Positions 1 to 12,100 of a DNA stretch of 64,000 nt are shown piece by piece. Source of the DNA: Pseudorasbora parva. Taxonomy: Eukaryota; Chordata; Actinopteri; Cypriniformes; Gobionidae. The DNA is taken from the NCBI RefSeq assembly GCF_024679245.1, contig NC_090182.1, forward strand, positions 23,613,274-23,677,273. The letters run 5' to 3'. A model generated the notes under the pieces. That model was not told the DNA's origin. It did not search any database and saw only the letters and a list, made by a program, of their open reading frames with translations. Position 1 is the first letter of the stretch. Every line of letters begins with the position of its first letter. The position numbers and the translations under genes are program-made.

Positions 1-803
1 TGCATTAACTTACATGTAAAGCATGTTGTTCCGTGCTCTTGCACATTGTGTGCTCTGTGCATACATGCATGTGTACGTGCTGCCTCTTGGACAGGGGATA
101 TCTAAAGTGTGTTTCTATGGTAACAAGTCGGCTAGAGCTACAATCGAGCTGGAGATGGAAACGCTCACTGCAAGCATTTCAGAATAAACGCACACTGGAA
201 CACATTTTGTGTGATGCTTTCCGGTGCCAACTAACTGCATGTAGACGGCTAGATGCCCTTGTAGAGGCCATCTAAGCCATCTGTTGTGTGTTTTTTCATC
301 TGGGCCTGCAGCGCGAAATAGGGAGGATGCATGTATTTGAGAGTTAGAAGAGGGGGGTTCAGATTCATGTATTTAATCCAGACAGGAACTTGATTAGCCA
401 GAAGGGGATTGGGTGTTAAAGTATAGCTCATTAACTTTTGTTTTTTCCCTCCAAAACCCACCCCATACTCATTGCCTATGCATCACACATTTACACATGC
501 ACATACGAAGAACACACACACTTGGCGGCAAGAGCCAATGTCTCCCACCACTTTCCCAGAAAAGCAGCATCATCAGGGACCAGGGTGTGGCTGTATTTTT
601 CCTGCATAGACTCAATGGCATGTGGCAGTCACATTGGAGATAATGTTCTTTTTTGTTAATTGCTGATAAAATTATTTAAATACATTTAATTTTCTAGCTT
701 TAAATTCTAGAATTTATGAAATAATAAATTATGTATATAATGTATATGTAATTTGATTATATTCTATAATAGCAGATGTATACAATTTATTATTTTAATA
801 TTA
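1..803. other. Upstream non-coding DNA, no gene seen
   Basis: No open frame here shows recognisable protein similarity or splice structure. The first 650 bases are of mixed composition and 650-800 is strongly AT-rich. I see no recognisable transposon terminus before about 804. Confidence 0.5.
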
Positions 804-1157
804 TACACTCAAAATTATACGTTCAAAAGTTTGGGGTCAATAAGATTTGCATTAAATTGATCAAATGTTACAGTAAAGACATTTATAATGTTACAACATA
901 TGTCTATTTCAAATACAGTGAGGAAAAAGTATTTGAACACCCTGCTATTTTGCAAGTTCTCCCTCTTAGAAATCATGGAGGGGTCTGAAATTGTCATCGT
1001 AGGTGCAAGTCCACTGTGAGAGACATAATCTAAAAAAAATAAAAAAAATCCAGAAATCACAATTTATGATTTTTTATTTGTTTAAAAATTTATGATTTAT
1101 TTTGTACTTGTATGATACAACTGCAAATAAGTATTTGAATACCTGAGAAAATCAATG

Positions 1158-1490
1158 TTAATATTTGGTACAGTAGTCTTTGTTTGCAATTACAGAGGTC
1201 AAACGTTTCCTGTAGTTTTTTTTCACCAGGTTTTCACACACTGCAGGAGGGATTTTGGCACACTCCTCCACACAGATCTTCTCTAGATCAGTCAGGTTTC
1301 TGGGCTGTCGCTGAGAAACACAGAGTTTGAGCTCCCCCCAAAGATTCTCTATTGGGTTTAGGTCTGGAGACTGGCTAGGCCACGCCAGAACCTTGATATG
1401 CTTCTTACAGAGCCACTTCTTGGTTATCCTGGCTGTGTGCTTCGGGTCATTGTCATGTTGGAAGACCCAGCCTCGACCCATCTTCAATTC
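1158..1490 (-). pseudogene. Tc1-like transposase, C-terminal fragment
   Basis: This open frame of about 110 codons carries the second and third catalytic regions of a DDE transposase: the DNDPKHTA motif near its start and [15 protein letters not shown] about 35 residues later. It ends with the usual family C-terminus at the 5' side of the left inverted terminus. It is a fragment, because the upstream catalytic region has been replaced by another repeat. Confidence 0.85.
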
Positions 1491-1493
1491 TCT

Positions 1494-2222
1494 GAGACAT
1501 GAGATTTATGCATTTTATTTCTGGAAAAATTACTCTGATGATGGAAATATCGTCAATTTGCGTCATCGGAGCAATTTTTGGCAAGAGGCTAAGCAGCCAG
1601 CAGAGGGAGCCATTTCCGCATGTTTTCAATCCGCACATGGGGGGTGGGAGATCACACTCACAGCTCAGCTCGCAGCTGCAGGCATTCATGTAAATGGAGC
1701 GGCCGGCGGAGCAAAGTAAATATTTCAACTTCTCAAATTAACTCCTATTAAAAGTTAAGCTTCCAAAGGCATGAACTGAAAACGTGCCAGACTAAACATA
1801 TGTTGTGAGTGTATATACATTTACCTCAGCTCTCATCACGAGAGCTCATTCATCACATTGAATGTAATCTGACCCCTGGTGTTTGTGCTGTGACACTCTC
1901 TCAGCAGCTAAATCACATTATATTGAACAGACACGTTCAGTTTTTAATTGTAGTGTCTTCTCTAACTAATCTGATTTTGTGAAAAAGAACACAGTGGGGA
2001 AAGTGATCCAGTCACAGTGATTTCAGTAGTGGTGGCTTTGGGAGTGCCCTCGTAGGGCAGCGACGCATTCTGGGAATTGTTGTCTTTCATTCCAATGAGA
2101 CAAATACATTTTCGGTCTCATCTCAGTCCAGAAAGCACCAAATTCAAAAATAATTTAACATTTCTACTACATTAATGACCCAGTTTAAATACAGATTCAT
2201 CTTCCCAGCACTGAAGACCCCT
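1494..2222 (-). mobile_element. TTAA-flanked non-autonomous element, truncated copy (family B)
   Basis: About 700 bp here matches the element at 15125-15890, which lies in the opposite orientation. The intact end (a 'gcactgaagacccct' type terminus) abuts TTAA at 2223-2226. The other end is truncated and joins Tc1 sequence near 1494. About 350 bp of the Tc1 transposase expected here is absent, so a deletion accompanied or followed the insertion. Confidence 0.75.
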
Positions 2223-2430
2223 TTAAGCCTGGACATGTGCTGGTTTAAGCAGGGGAACCTTCCGTGCCATGCATGATTGCAAACCATGACGTCTTAGTGT
2301 ATTACCAACAGTAACCTTGGAAACGTGGGTCCCAGCTCTTTTCAGGTCATTGACCAGCACCTCCTGTGCAGTTCTGGGCTGATTTCTCACCTTTCTTAGG
2401 ATCATTGAGACCCCAAGAGGTGAGATCTTG
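2223..2430 (-). pseudogene. Tc1-like transposase, middle (second helix-turn-helix) fragment
   Basis: On the minus strand this reads as the paired-like part of a Tc1 transposase, containing [15 protein letters not shown] and a [14 protein letters not shown] motif, followed by the KVPLLKPAH segment typical of this family. It lies between the two nested insertions. Confidence 0.8.
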
Positions 2431-2440
2431 CATGGAGACC

Positions 2441-2963
2441 ATAGACTGTAAAAAAATATGGACGTAGCGTCCGTGACGTCACCCATAGGATTCCGATAAG
2501 CCGTTCTGAAGCTTAAAGTACGGTCGAGCTGGGCGTTGTCATCTTGTGAGCGAGTCATCGCGTGTCACTCCCGGATAACAGAAAATGGGCAAAAAGGCGG
2601 GATGTGCGCGGAGCTGAGGATACGCAATGACTATAGACGGCAGATAAATGGCTATCCACTTGTAACCACGTCCTTAATTATGCAGAACTTTAAGGCTTTA
2701 TATAACGTAAACGAATGAGTTATAAAAAAATTCACCCCCCTCAGAGTTGTCATGAAGATCAAAATTAGCTTTATAGGCCAAAACCACAATTTGTACCAAA
2801 CTGTAAACATGTTTTTTTCTGCTTTAAAGTTGAGAATTTTAACATGGGGCTCAATGAGATTCTGCTCCCTACTGGAGCCTGTCCCTAGAGGCCAGTTAAG
2901 AAATTGCAGTTTACATTACTTCCGTATTGGCTTCAAGAGAGATCGCGGGAGGTTGCCGCTTGA
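2441..2963. mobile_element. Insertion in the Tc1 element with an 8-bp target duplication
   Basis: A 523-bp block is flanked by the exact 8-bp direct repeat tggagacc at 2433-2440 and 2964-2971. Removing the block and one repeat restores a continuous Tc1 transposase region. An 8-bp duplication fits a hAT-type non-autonomous element. No coding sequence is seen inside, and I cannot see clear terminal inverted repeats. Confidence 0.75.
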
Positions 2964-3146
2964 TGGAGACCCAGTCCGAGGGAGAATGACAGTCATGTTT
3001 AGCTTCTTCCATTTTCTAATGATTGCTCCAACAGTGGACCTTTTTTCACCAAGCTGCTTGGCAATTTCCCTGTTGCCCTTTCCAGCCTTGTGGAGGTGTA
3101 CAATTTTGTCTCTAGTGTCTTTGGACAGCTCTTTGGTCTTGGTCAT
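2916..3146 (-). pseudogene. Tc1-like transposase, N-terminal fragment
   Basis: This starts [20 protein letters not shown] and carries the first helix-turn-helix ([20 protein letters not shown]) of a Tc1-like transposase. The frame runs into the inserted block near 2963, so only about 60 residues are original. Confidence 0.85.
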
Positions 3147-3865
3147 GTTAGTAGTGTATTCTTACTGATTGTATGGGGTGGACCGGTGTCTTTATGCAGC
3201 TAACAACCTCAAACAGGTGCATCTAATTTAGGATAAAAAATGTTGTGACACATGAGTGAGGTGGACATTTTAAAGGCAGACTAACAGGTCTTTGAGGGTC
3301 AGAATTCTAGCTGATAGACCGGTGTATCATACAAATAAATAGTTAAACAAATATTTTGTAATTCAAGAATTTTTTTTAGATTATGTCTCTTACAGTGGAC
3401 ATGCACCTACGATGACAATTTTAGATCCCTCCATGATTTCCAAGTGGGAGAACTTGCAGGGTGTTCAAATACTTATTTTTCTCACTGTAAATGCTGTTCT
3501 TTTAAACTTTCTATTCATCAAAGAATCCTGGAAATATATATATATTTTTTAATATTAATAAATGTTTATTGAGCAACAAATCAGCATTAGAATGAGTTCT
3601 GAAGGATCATGTGACACTGAAGCCTGGAGTAATGATGCTGATCACAGGATAAAATTACATTTTGAAATATATTCCAATAGAAAACGGTTTTAAAACATTT
3701 CACAATATTTCTGTTTTGCTGTATTTTGGATCAAACAAATACAACCTTGGTGAGCAGAAGAGACTTCTCTTCTGTTCTTTTAAAAACATTAAAAGATCTT
3801 TCAGATCTAAAACTTTTCAAGTATCAAGTGAATTATCTTATCTCATGACATTTTGTCCTCAAAGT

Positions 3866-4295
3866 TGATGGGCAAGTGCAAGTTTCACAAATTGTGATGG
3901 CTAGATGACTGGGTCATCTAGTATCTATTAAATGTGGTCCAAGGAAGGAACAGTCTTGTACCATCTACCTAGGCATTGTTGCATACCATGTACACTCATT
4001 CATGGAAACAGTATTCGCTGGTGGCTGTGGCCTCTTTCAGCAGGATAGTGCACCTTGCCACAAAGCACAAATGGTTCAGGAATGGTTTGAGGTGTTGACT
4101 TGGCCTCCAAATTCCCAAGATCTTAATCCAATTGAGCATCTGTGATGTAAACAAGTCCGATCCATGGAGGACCTACCTCAAAACTAACAGGACTCAAAGG
4201 ATTTACTGCTAACATCTTGGTGTCCGATACCACAGCACACCTAGGGTCTAGTGGAGTTCATGCCTGAACAGAATAATGTTATGCCTGATCTGTGG
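3866..4295 (+). mobile_element. Internally deleted Tc1-like relic
   Basis: The sense strand carries pieces of a different Tc1-like family: an N-terminal portion at 3866-3960, then a large deletion, then the catalytic C-terminal portion at 3958-4230 with a decayed QQDSAPCHKAQMVQEW and PPNSQDLNPIEHL region. It ends at a 'aatgttatgcctgatc' type terminus near 4295. Stops and deletions make it non-functional. Confidence 0.75.
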
Positions 4296-4589
4296 ATTAA
4301 TTTGATGATATCTAATTAGCAATTGCATTACATATTAAAAATTCTCTATAAATATAAAATTATTCAGTTAAAGTAGATTTTAGAACTGAACAAGAAGATT
4401 TTTTAAAGCTTTTCAACAATTTTTGCCCAAAGAAAACATTTTGGATGTCTCCCTTATCAGATCCATTCATGTTATGTCCATTGCACTGATGAGTTGAATT
4501 AGATGTGTTTGATTAGAAAAAGTATGAAAATGTGTGTTGCTAATGTGCCTCCAGGAACAGGGTTGAAAAAAATGCCCTGTGTGATGATC

Positions 4590-4790
4590 TGTAGCTCAAC
4601 CGATGACCTGAATGCTCTGCTTTCCTGTAGCTCAACCAGTAGAGCGTGGCGCTAGCAACGCTAAGGTCATGGGTTCGATTCCCAGGGAAAGATAGAACTG
4701 ATAATAATGTAAAATGTGTACCTTTAATGCAATGTAAGTCGCTTTGGATAAAAGCGTCTGCCAAATGCATAAATGTAAATGTATGTAAAT
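4590..4790 (+). mobile_element. tRNA-Ala-derived SINE
   Basis: 4621-4688 resembles a tRNA. It has an A-box-like tgtagctcaaccagtagagc near 4626, an anticodon-loop equivalent reading AGC, and a B-box gggttcgattc near 4671. A typical teleost SINE tail (gctttggataaaagcgtct near 4741) follows. It is not a functional tRNA gene because the acceptor stem does not pair and the SINE body continues. A second A-box-like motif lies about 35 bp upstream, near 4591. Confidence 0.85.
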
Positions 4791-4795
4791 GATGA

Positions 4796-5320
4796 GAGCA
4801 CAGAAAGCTTTGTATCTTATTATATTTCATGTCAATTGCTATAGTCTACATTTGGTGTTTTGTGCATGTGCAGTGATGCTATTCTTGAAATAGATCACTA
4901 TATATGTGGGTACTCAGGGCAAGAATGTTAAACATAGCATAGCAGTATCAACACGTCAAACAAATTGTTATTGTCAGAAGACATCCATTTGTGGAGTTGG
5001 GGGAGGGATGGGTTGTAGAGTTAGGGGCTGTTCACACAGAATGGGTCCTCAGACAGTTTCAGTGCACCCCAGTGGCATACTAAATGCTATTCTTATATTC
5101 TAAATAAGAAATTTGGCCTTGACAATTCAAGAACTTAAAATTGCCTGTAGAAAGTAAATCTGTCAGCATTTCGGCCAGGATATGTTGGTATGTTGCAAAG
5201 TGTCAGCATATTTAAAGTAAAAACTCAAGTGCTCATTGCATCACAAATAGTAATTTCTCTAGATCGCAGATAAGCACCCATAAAAAATACCTGGCATTTC
5301 TGTTTTAGAAATAATTTAAA
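4796..5320. other. Intergenic DNA, nothing recognised
   Basis: I see no coding structure, repeat terminus or RNA gene that I can support in this stretch. Confidence 0.4.
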
Positions 5321-5329
5321 AGAGCTGTT

Positions 5330-5580
5330 TAAAGGGATGGTTGCATGCAATTTCACTTTTTTAACTTTAGTTAGTGTATAATGTTGCTGCTTGAGCATAA
5401 ACAGTATCTGCAAGGTTACAGCGCTAAAAGTTCAATGCACACCATGTTGTCTTTTAAAGTTATGGCAGTTTATTGCCTACAAAAACGGCCAGTTTGGACT
5501 ACAAAAAGCTTCTTCCTGGGTTGGTGACATCATAAACCCTCGCTAGTCACCATGGTAAGGGCTGTGGTGTTTCCGGACAA
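5330..5580. repeat. Probable interspersed repeat related to 47216-47718
   Basis: Phrases near 5358-5435 (the 'ctttagttagtgt' block, the 'taatgttgctg' block and a 'aaaagttcaatgc' block) recur in the same order near 47250-47325. This is a shared repeat family; the ends are not clear here. Confidence 0.5.
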
Positions 5581-5637
5581 CCTGTGCTTGGTACTTTAGC
5601 CAATAAAAATACATGAAACTACATTTGGCCACCTAAC

Positions 5638-7080
5638 CCAGTGTTTCCCAACTGGGGTGCCATCGGAAGAGAGCATGGGTGCCGTGTAAAAGGTGCCGGC
5701 ACGCACTTGCACCGCGGGTCATCTTACATCTGATGACGCATCTTTAAATATGGATTGTAACTTGAAAATAATGCTTTATGTATGTTTCTGTCGATGGATA
5801 CACATGCGGGCTCCTCAGTGATACACTACAACAGCGGTAACGTGGGCAAAGCGGTCTCTATTAGTAAACTTTGTTCAATGCATGTAAGTGCTGCCGTATC
5901 TTCGAATATAAATACGGGTGATGTGTAGTGCCAAAAAACGCGAATGAGAACTTGAGCGCAAATATTGAGTTCTCTTTCAAGTCTTGCACTTGAGCGGACA
6001 AACTCACACAAAAAAAATGTCAACATGTTTATCTTGTATCCAAACAGACATGGTCTGTATATGCCTTAAGAGAACTTTATACAGCCAAGAAAGACGACGC
6101 ATAGGCCTATCCATGCATTAGGTCTTAAAGGGGCAGTAGCCTTTACTGCTGTGTGTTTAATGTAAAAAAATATAAGGACATCCCCCACTGCTCTTGATTG
6201 AATAGCTTTTGTAAGTTTAATAAGGATTAATCTTTAATTTAATGCAGTTATTTTACATTTGAATACTTTATTCAAGTGATGTACCTAAAATCTAATGTTA
6301 GACCTATACCTGAAAAAACTGAAAAGCATTATTTTATTAGTATCTTTGCTCGATAGTATTTAAGTTTTAAGTTATTAGATTTAAGTTATTTGTTTCTTAT
6401 TTTCTTTATTTTTCTTTGACAGTGGTCTTTTTTCCCCTGAACATAGCAAATACCAAACCGTACTGAAACCGTGATATAAACCGAAACATGAGCATTGAGC
6501 AATCTGTACTGTCCACTATAACACTAGCACTATAACAATGCATATATTTCTGGTTTTATAAATGAGGAAATACTAATTTTAATGACGCATCTAAATTGCA
6601 TGTTCTAACAAATGTGGCTGATTATGTGCGTAAAATATGACAAAACAAAAATTACTGCCATTTTATGCCGTATTTTATGCTGTATGTTTTTGACACCCCC
6701 TGGAATGACACATTGAATATGTTTCAACACACACATACACATATGAGCATTCGTGCCATATGATGTTATATTCATCACAAGCATTTATATTTCATCCATG
6801 TTGCGCACCGAAGCAGCGAAGCTGAAAAAATCGACTCAAGATGTCATCATTATATTTCAAGTCTCCTTGGATTCTAATGATGACATCTTGATTTACTATA
6901 TACTGTGCACTGTAGTAACTATTGGAATGGTCAGACAGAATATGAATTTAATATTTATTGTTTTTTTTTTTTTATCTCAAGTATAATCCAGCAGAGATGA
7001 TCAAAGTTTTGGGTGGTTGTCGATTTGTTAATTTTGTATCCCAGACTTGTGCGTCGTATAAACATAAATATAAAGCATAG
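5638..7080. other. AT-rich upstream DNA, possible hAT-type terminus at its left
   Basis: cagtgtttcccaac at about 5640 looks like a hAT-type terminal motif, but I find no matching inverted end nearby. It is therefore only a possible relic. The rest shows no gene. Confidence 0.35.
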
Positions 7081-7407
7081 AGGTCTGAATGTCTTAACAC
7101 TCTAGTTTTCACAAGCCTGCACTGAGATGCCACACTGAACCTCCTCAGTCCTCACACAAGAGAAGTCAACTGAAAAAAATCGGTGTTGACAGCAGCTCTC
7201 CTCCGTGAGGAACAGGGTAGTAGCAGGAGCGAGAGAGTGAGGAGAGGGAGGAGGGAGAGAGAGGGAGAGACTTGTGCACTGAGAGCCAGCTTCATCCTCT
7301 ATTGTGGTGAGCAGGCAAGGGAAGGCTTTTAAGGAGCGGACTTTAAACCCACAGGCGCAACACTGGTCACCGCTGTAGAGACCCCTGAAATCAAAGGACA
7401 AGGCAAC
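7081..7407 (+). promoter_or_regulatory. Probable gpm6a 5' UTR and promoter-proximal region
   Basis: This GA-rich stretch lies directly upstream of the gpm6a start codon with no splice acceptor needed. One short upstream open frame (7127-7138, four codons including the stop) would be present if transcription starts further upstream. The transcription start is not determinable from sequence. Confidence 0.5.
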
Positions 7408-7444
7408 ATGGAGGAGGACATGGATGAGGGACAGACCCAGAAGG
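7408..7444 (+). CDS. gpm6a: gpm6a coding exon 1
   Basis: ATG in the context aacATGg, encoding MEEDMDEGQTQK plus one base. The donor is gtaaag. The short cytoplasmic N-terminal exon matches the family structure. Confidence 0.95.
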
Positions 7445-8858
7445 GTAAAGGAATGCCTTTTATCTCCATTGTTTTCCCATCCATCTTTCCGATTGTGTTG
7501 TTTACCTTTGTGCCTAATCTCTCACTGCTTTTCATTGTCTCTGATCTTGTGGATTATAAAATGAGGTTATGAAAATTAGTCTCTCCGAATAAGTTATTGT
7601 ATTTTTATGTGCTGGAAGAAGTGTTTTCTGTATATTTGTTATTAGAGTTTATATTTTAATGAATTCACTGATGATGTATTCATGCACTGTGATGCATTGC
7701 ATGCATTGTTAGTCTTCGAAATGATTTTATATAGCGTGGCTGAGCAAATATGATCCTTTAAAAAAACAGATTGATAGAATTTATAAATGGCAGGGATTGT
7801 GTAGAGGGGTGTGTGCATGGGGCTGGATCCTGCGTGTGTGTGTGTGTGTGTGTACCATCTGATGGGTCTGTCTTTGTTTGCCGCGCATTTCTGTCAGTCT
7901 GTCTGAAGGAGGCTGAGACAGACAGGAGATCCGTCTTCTAGATGCAGTGGACATTTAAATAGTCGTCCAAATTTAGCCATTGTTTCCCCCTCTTTCATTT
8001 AATTTCCTTGGCTTGCTCCTTCATTTGTTTGCTTTGTGTGAGAGGGAGCTTGCTATTTAAATACCACCATTTGCAGGGGCTGGATTTTGAGCGCGGGGAA
8101 GAAATCATTGTCTTTTTTGCTGGCCTATAGAGAAAATAAATGCACATTATTGCATCGTGAGAAGCTAAAATAAAGGGAATAAAAATACCAGCCTTTTGAA
8201 CCATTTCCCTCTTCTTGCTTCATCTGTGACGGCTCTTTATATTTCAGCAAATCTTTTTCTCTCCCTCCTCCCTTCTAAAGCAGAGTGATGATAGCAGCCA
8301 TGTCAGTTCTGCTGTGCTTAGACTGTCGGTGTGCTTGTGTGATATTTAGCACATGAAATATGGGAGGGTCATTGATTTTTTTTCTCGACCTGCCAGGGTG
8401 TTTTAGTGTTTAATTTTCGTATTTAGAATATGAAGATGCCATGCACGATTAGCTGGATCTAATCATTTAATCTGAGAATCAAAAATGCACAAAGCCTGTT
8501 AACACTGATCTATTTTGTTTCTCTTTTCTGTACTTTTAAGCCGATTCGCATTTAATAGCTAGATGCTTGTTTGTTTTGTTCATGAAGAAAATGTTTACTG
8601 TCCATAAAGTACAGCAGATGAACTTCCTGACAGTCTAGGATATTATATGTCTTATTTGGCCTGCTTTTCTTTTAAGAATTGGATTATTATTGGAGAATTC
8701 CAGATCTATTGGTATCTGGGAATCCCAAATGAGCAAGACTGAGAACTTATTTACTCCATTTATTAGTCCATAAATATATTATGATTATTATTAAAACATT
8801 TGGGGGGTTCAAATAAAATTGAATTTTATTTGAAAGTTTAGGTATGTGTATATGTGTG

Positions 8859-8945
<87 letters not shown>

Positions 8946-9015
8946 CATTAATGTATTCCATGGGAATCAAACCCATTTAAGTTACAGGAATACCTTACAA
9001 TTTAGAAATAAAAGG

Positions 9016-9114
<99 letters not shown>

Positions 9115-12100
9115 GCATTTTTTTTCCCCACCTAATATGCTACAGTAAATGCAAAAGACTAAAGTTTCTTAACTCAGCTGAAGTCCAATAGTAGTTTATT
9201 CACAGACGTGCATTGACCGGCGCGCTGACCCTACCCCTGCACAATAGATGAAGTGGGAAACTAAGCGGCCTCATGGGAGAATGGACATTTCATTACCTCT
9301 CATGATTATTGGATTAGAAGACATTAGGCCGTTAACACAGACAGATAGCATCCCACTCCTCGTCTTTTATTTATGACTTTTACCTCCAAATTTCTGTCGT
9401 CACCACTGTTGATGTCTATTGGCTTTTAGCAGTCCCAACTGACTGTAACATCATCCACATGATGCAATTCTGATAGGTGTTCATAAAGTCAGTGTTATGG
9501 AATTTCACAAAATGATAACAGTTTGAGGGCACTTTACACGCATAACATGAGTAGCCATGTAAATGAGTGTTTTCTGTCAAATAAAGACAATAAAAGGTTT
9601 AGCTGGCACACACAGATTGTTTCTCATTACCTCACAGGTGTTTTGCCTGCCAAGTCAATGCAGCCATGTCTTCTGCGCATGTGTTTATGCTCTGATGTCA
9701 GAAACTGACAAAAACTGGGCAATTTCAAAATCTTCCATAGTCAGATGTAATTTGCTGATTTTTGATAGTTACCTGTATTTTGTTAGCGCATGTAAACACT
9801 CGCTTATAAGAGATATTTGTGCACATCATTACATGTCGTTATGCCTCTTTTACTATCTTTAGTAGCAGCATGTAACAAACTTCTGATTCAATAGTGTCCA
9901 AATCGAGTTATGATTGTCATTGAGTGCATTTCTATTTCATCCAGGCATCTAATCTTTTTGAATTATGGCATCAGTTTAATTCTGTTGTGTAAACATATTT
10001 CTCTTTTTCTCTAAGATGTAATGGATGTGCAAAGCACCACATTGTTTTAAACTGATGCTAAAATGGAAATGAAAACGTGATTCAATTCTATACCTCTGCG
10101 GGATGCACGCTATCTGGGAATCTCGTTTCCTTCCTTGTTTTTTCCTCGAAAAAAAACACACCCTTGTGTGATCCAGAGGCAAGCCTCTATAATATGGACA
10201 CTGCTATTGTTTCCACACTCTAGTCAAACCTCTCAGGGATACTGAAGTTTAAGTAATTGTCCTCAAAATTGAATCATAGCTATTAATAGAAAGTGAATTC
10301 AGTGCACTATTGTTCTCCCCATTGTTTCCAACAGGTCAAATGAACATAAAGCAAGTCCTTCAAATTGTTGAAAATTTTTAAAAGAATGCCGTTTTCTACC
10401 CATTTGGTGTATTTCAAATTCCGATACAAATGGGCTACATACAAAGGAGTCTAAATGGAAGATGTGGGAAGTATAAGAACCCTCTAGCTGCCCCATCATC
10501 AGATAGGTTGGAGGAAGTAGTATTGTCTTCGCCATTCCTACTGCGTTTGGCGCTGGACTGTGTTTCCCCCCCTGTAATCCTTGTGAATGTGTCTCCCATT
10601 CAGCCCGTTTGCCTCTGAATTTGTTGACACACGGCGCTGTAAGTGGGTCATGGTGCTCGCAAAGGCCCGGCCCATTCACAGGGCCTGCACCTCCATCGCC
10701 ATGGCAACCCTGCTGGTTGATTAAACATGCGCAGAGAAGCCGCGCAGACGTGCGGTGATGAAAACCCGCTCGCTTTCAGGGAGGGGCCGGCGATAGAGAC
10801 GCACAGCGCCCCTCATATAGCCACTTGATGTGATTGAATTCAATTGAATTTGAATTATTTTTATCCAAACAGAAAAATGGCATTAAGGGTAATGAAATGC
10901 TAATCACTTTAAATTGACAAATTATTTAAATCCTTTTGAATATTATTAAAAACAAAGGCCGAGGAAGGTCTGATTGAGGTGGTTATGAATAGAGAATAAT
11001 TGACTGTGGGCGTAAAAAGGTATAAAAAAAAATAAACAGCAAAAAAAGCTATTTTACTACATAACCAACACTTGCTTCTGTTTTCCTCTCCATCTGCCTG
11101 TTTTCTTTCATCTGTCATTGCGATCTCTTATCCGTTCACTCTCCCTTTCTCTCTCCCCTCTGTGTTGCGGATTAGCGTTAGCGACTACAGCCCTTTGTTG
11201 CACGGTCTTTGAGCGCCCTGTGAGAACGTTTCCCCTCTGAACATGTCTTGATATCAGGGTTCGCAGTGGTTCCCAGTGACCCCACAGTTCCAGCCTTCCA
11301 GGGATTAATTGGAGGTTGGGGGTGGGGCGAGGCGGGAGTGGCACTGTGGCTGTCAGACTGACAGATGGGCGTTGGGGTTGGGTGGGGTGATCGAGGGACA
11401 TGGGGGGAGGTATGGGGGCTGTGGGGTGGGAGCGGCAATTTCTTTATTATTAGAGGACCCTCCAGGATAGTGCTTTTGTTTATGTTGTTCGGGTTGGGCC
11501 TGTCTTTTGTGTGCTTCGTTTTTGGTTTAACATTTGAAAACAATGTCCAAATGCCAGTGTTATTTCGTATCAATTATATATAATGACAGTATTTATTAAT
11601 ATAATGTGAATTAATATTTCATTTAATTTTTAGTACTTTGCTTTGTCATTTTTATTTTTTCAAATATATTTATCTTTTTTTTATTATTTTTTATTTCAGT
11701 TTTAGATTAAGTATTTTCAATACTTGTATGATTTAGCTTAGTTACCAGGCTGCATTTCTCATTTTGCTAAGTTTGAGTTTTTCTCTTATATTTTTTTAAT
11801 ACATTTCTGCTTTATTTAAATTTACGAAAATGATTTTAAATAGTTTTAGATTTAGTTACCAATAACAACACTGCTGATCTCATTAATTGTGTAGAAGATT
11901 TGGTATATGTATTTTTCATCAATTAATACAATTTCAGACTCAAACAGTTTATTTTAGGGGACCATTTTGCCCCCTTTTACACGATGTAATATAAGTCTTG
12001 GTTGTCCCCAGAATGTGTCTGGGAAGTTTCAGCTTAAAATATCCCACAGATCATTTACTATATGATGTTGTGAACGCAATTTTGAGTGAAATGAAAAACA

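Larger units (their letters stand above)
916..3487 (-). mobile_element. Tc1/mariner-like transposon, itself interrupted twice
   Basis: Inverted termini of about 130 bp are seen: 916-1045 matches the reverse complement of 3355-3487. They are flanked by TA at 914-915 and 3488-3489, the usual Tc1 target duplication. The remains of the transposase read on the minus strand. 2916-3146 encodes an N-terminal helix-turn-helix (start [10 protein letters not shown]). 2223-2430 encodes the second DNA-binding part. 1158-1490 encodes the C-terminal catalytic part with the [10 protein letters not shown] and [13 protein letters not shown] motifs. The middle of the catalytic domain is missing where the insertion at 1494-2222 sits, and 2441-2963 is a further insertion. 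The element is therefore dead. Confidence 0.88.
804..3830. mobile_element. Interspersed DNA repeat (family A), split by a Tc1-like element
   Basis: Both halves belong to a teleost repeat recognised by its end (a 'caaaagtttggggtca' type motif near 824-840) and by an inner part mentioning a 'catgtgacactgaag' block near 3609. The left half (804-913) and right half (3490-3830) become continuous when the Tc1-like element at 916-3487 is removed. Partial relatives occur at 19126-19260, 33445-33715, 39490-39590 and 43450-43665. The family name is not certain; the outer limits are approximate. Confidence 0.65.

Noticed and set aside
1327..1719. 130-codon + strand frame
   Set aside because: It is the antisense of a Tc1 transposase fragment running into another repeat.
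4621..4690. A functional tRNA-Ala gene
   Set aside because: It has A- and B-box-like motifs but the acceptor stem does not pair and it is joined to a SINE body and tail.
8854..9135. Open frame of tyrosine-isoleucine repeats
   Set aside because: It is translation of a TA microsatellite.
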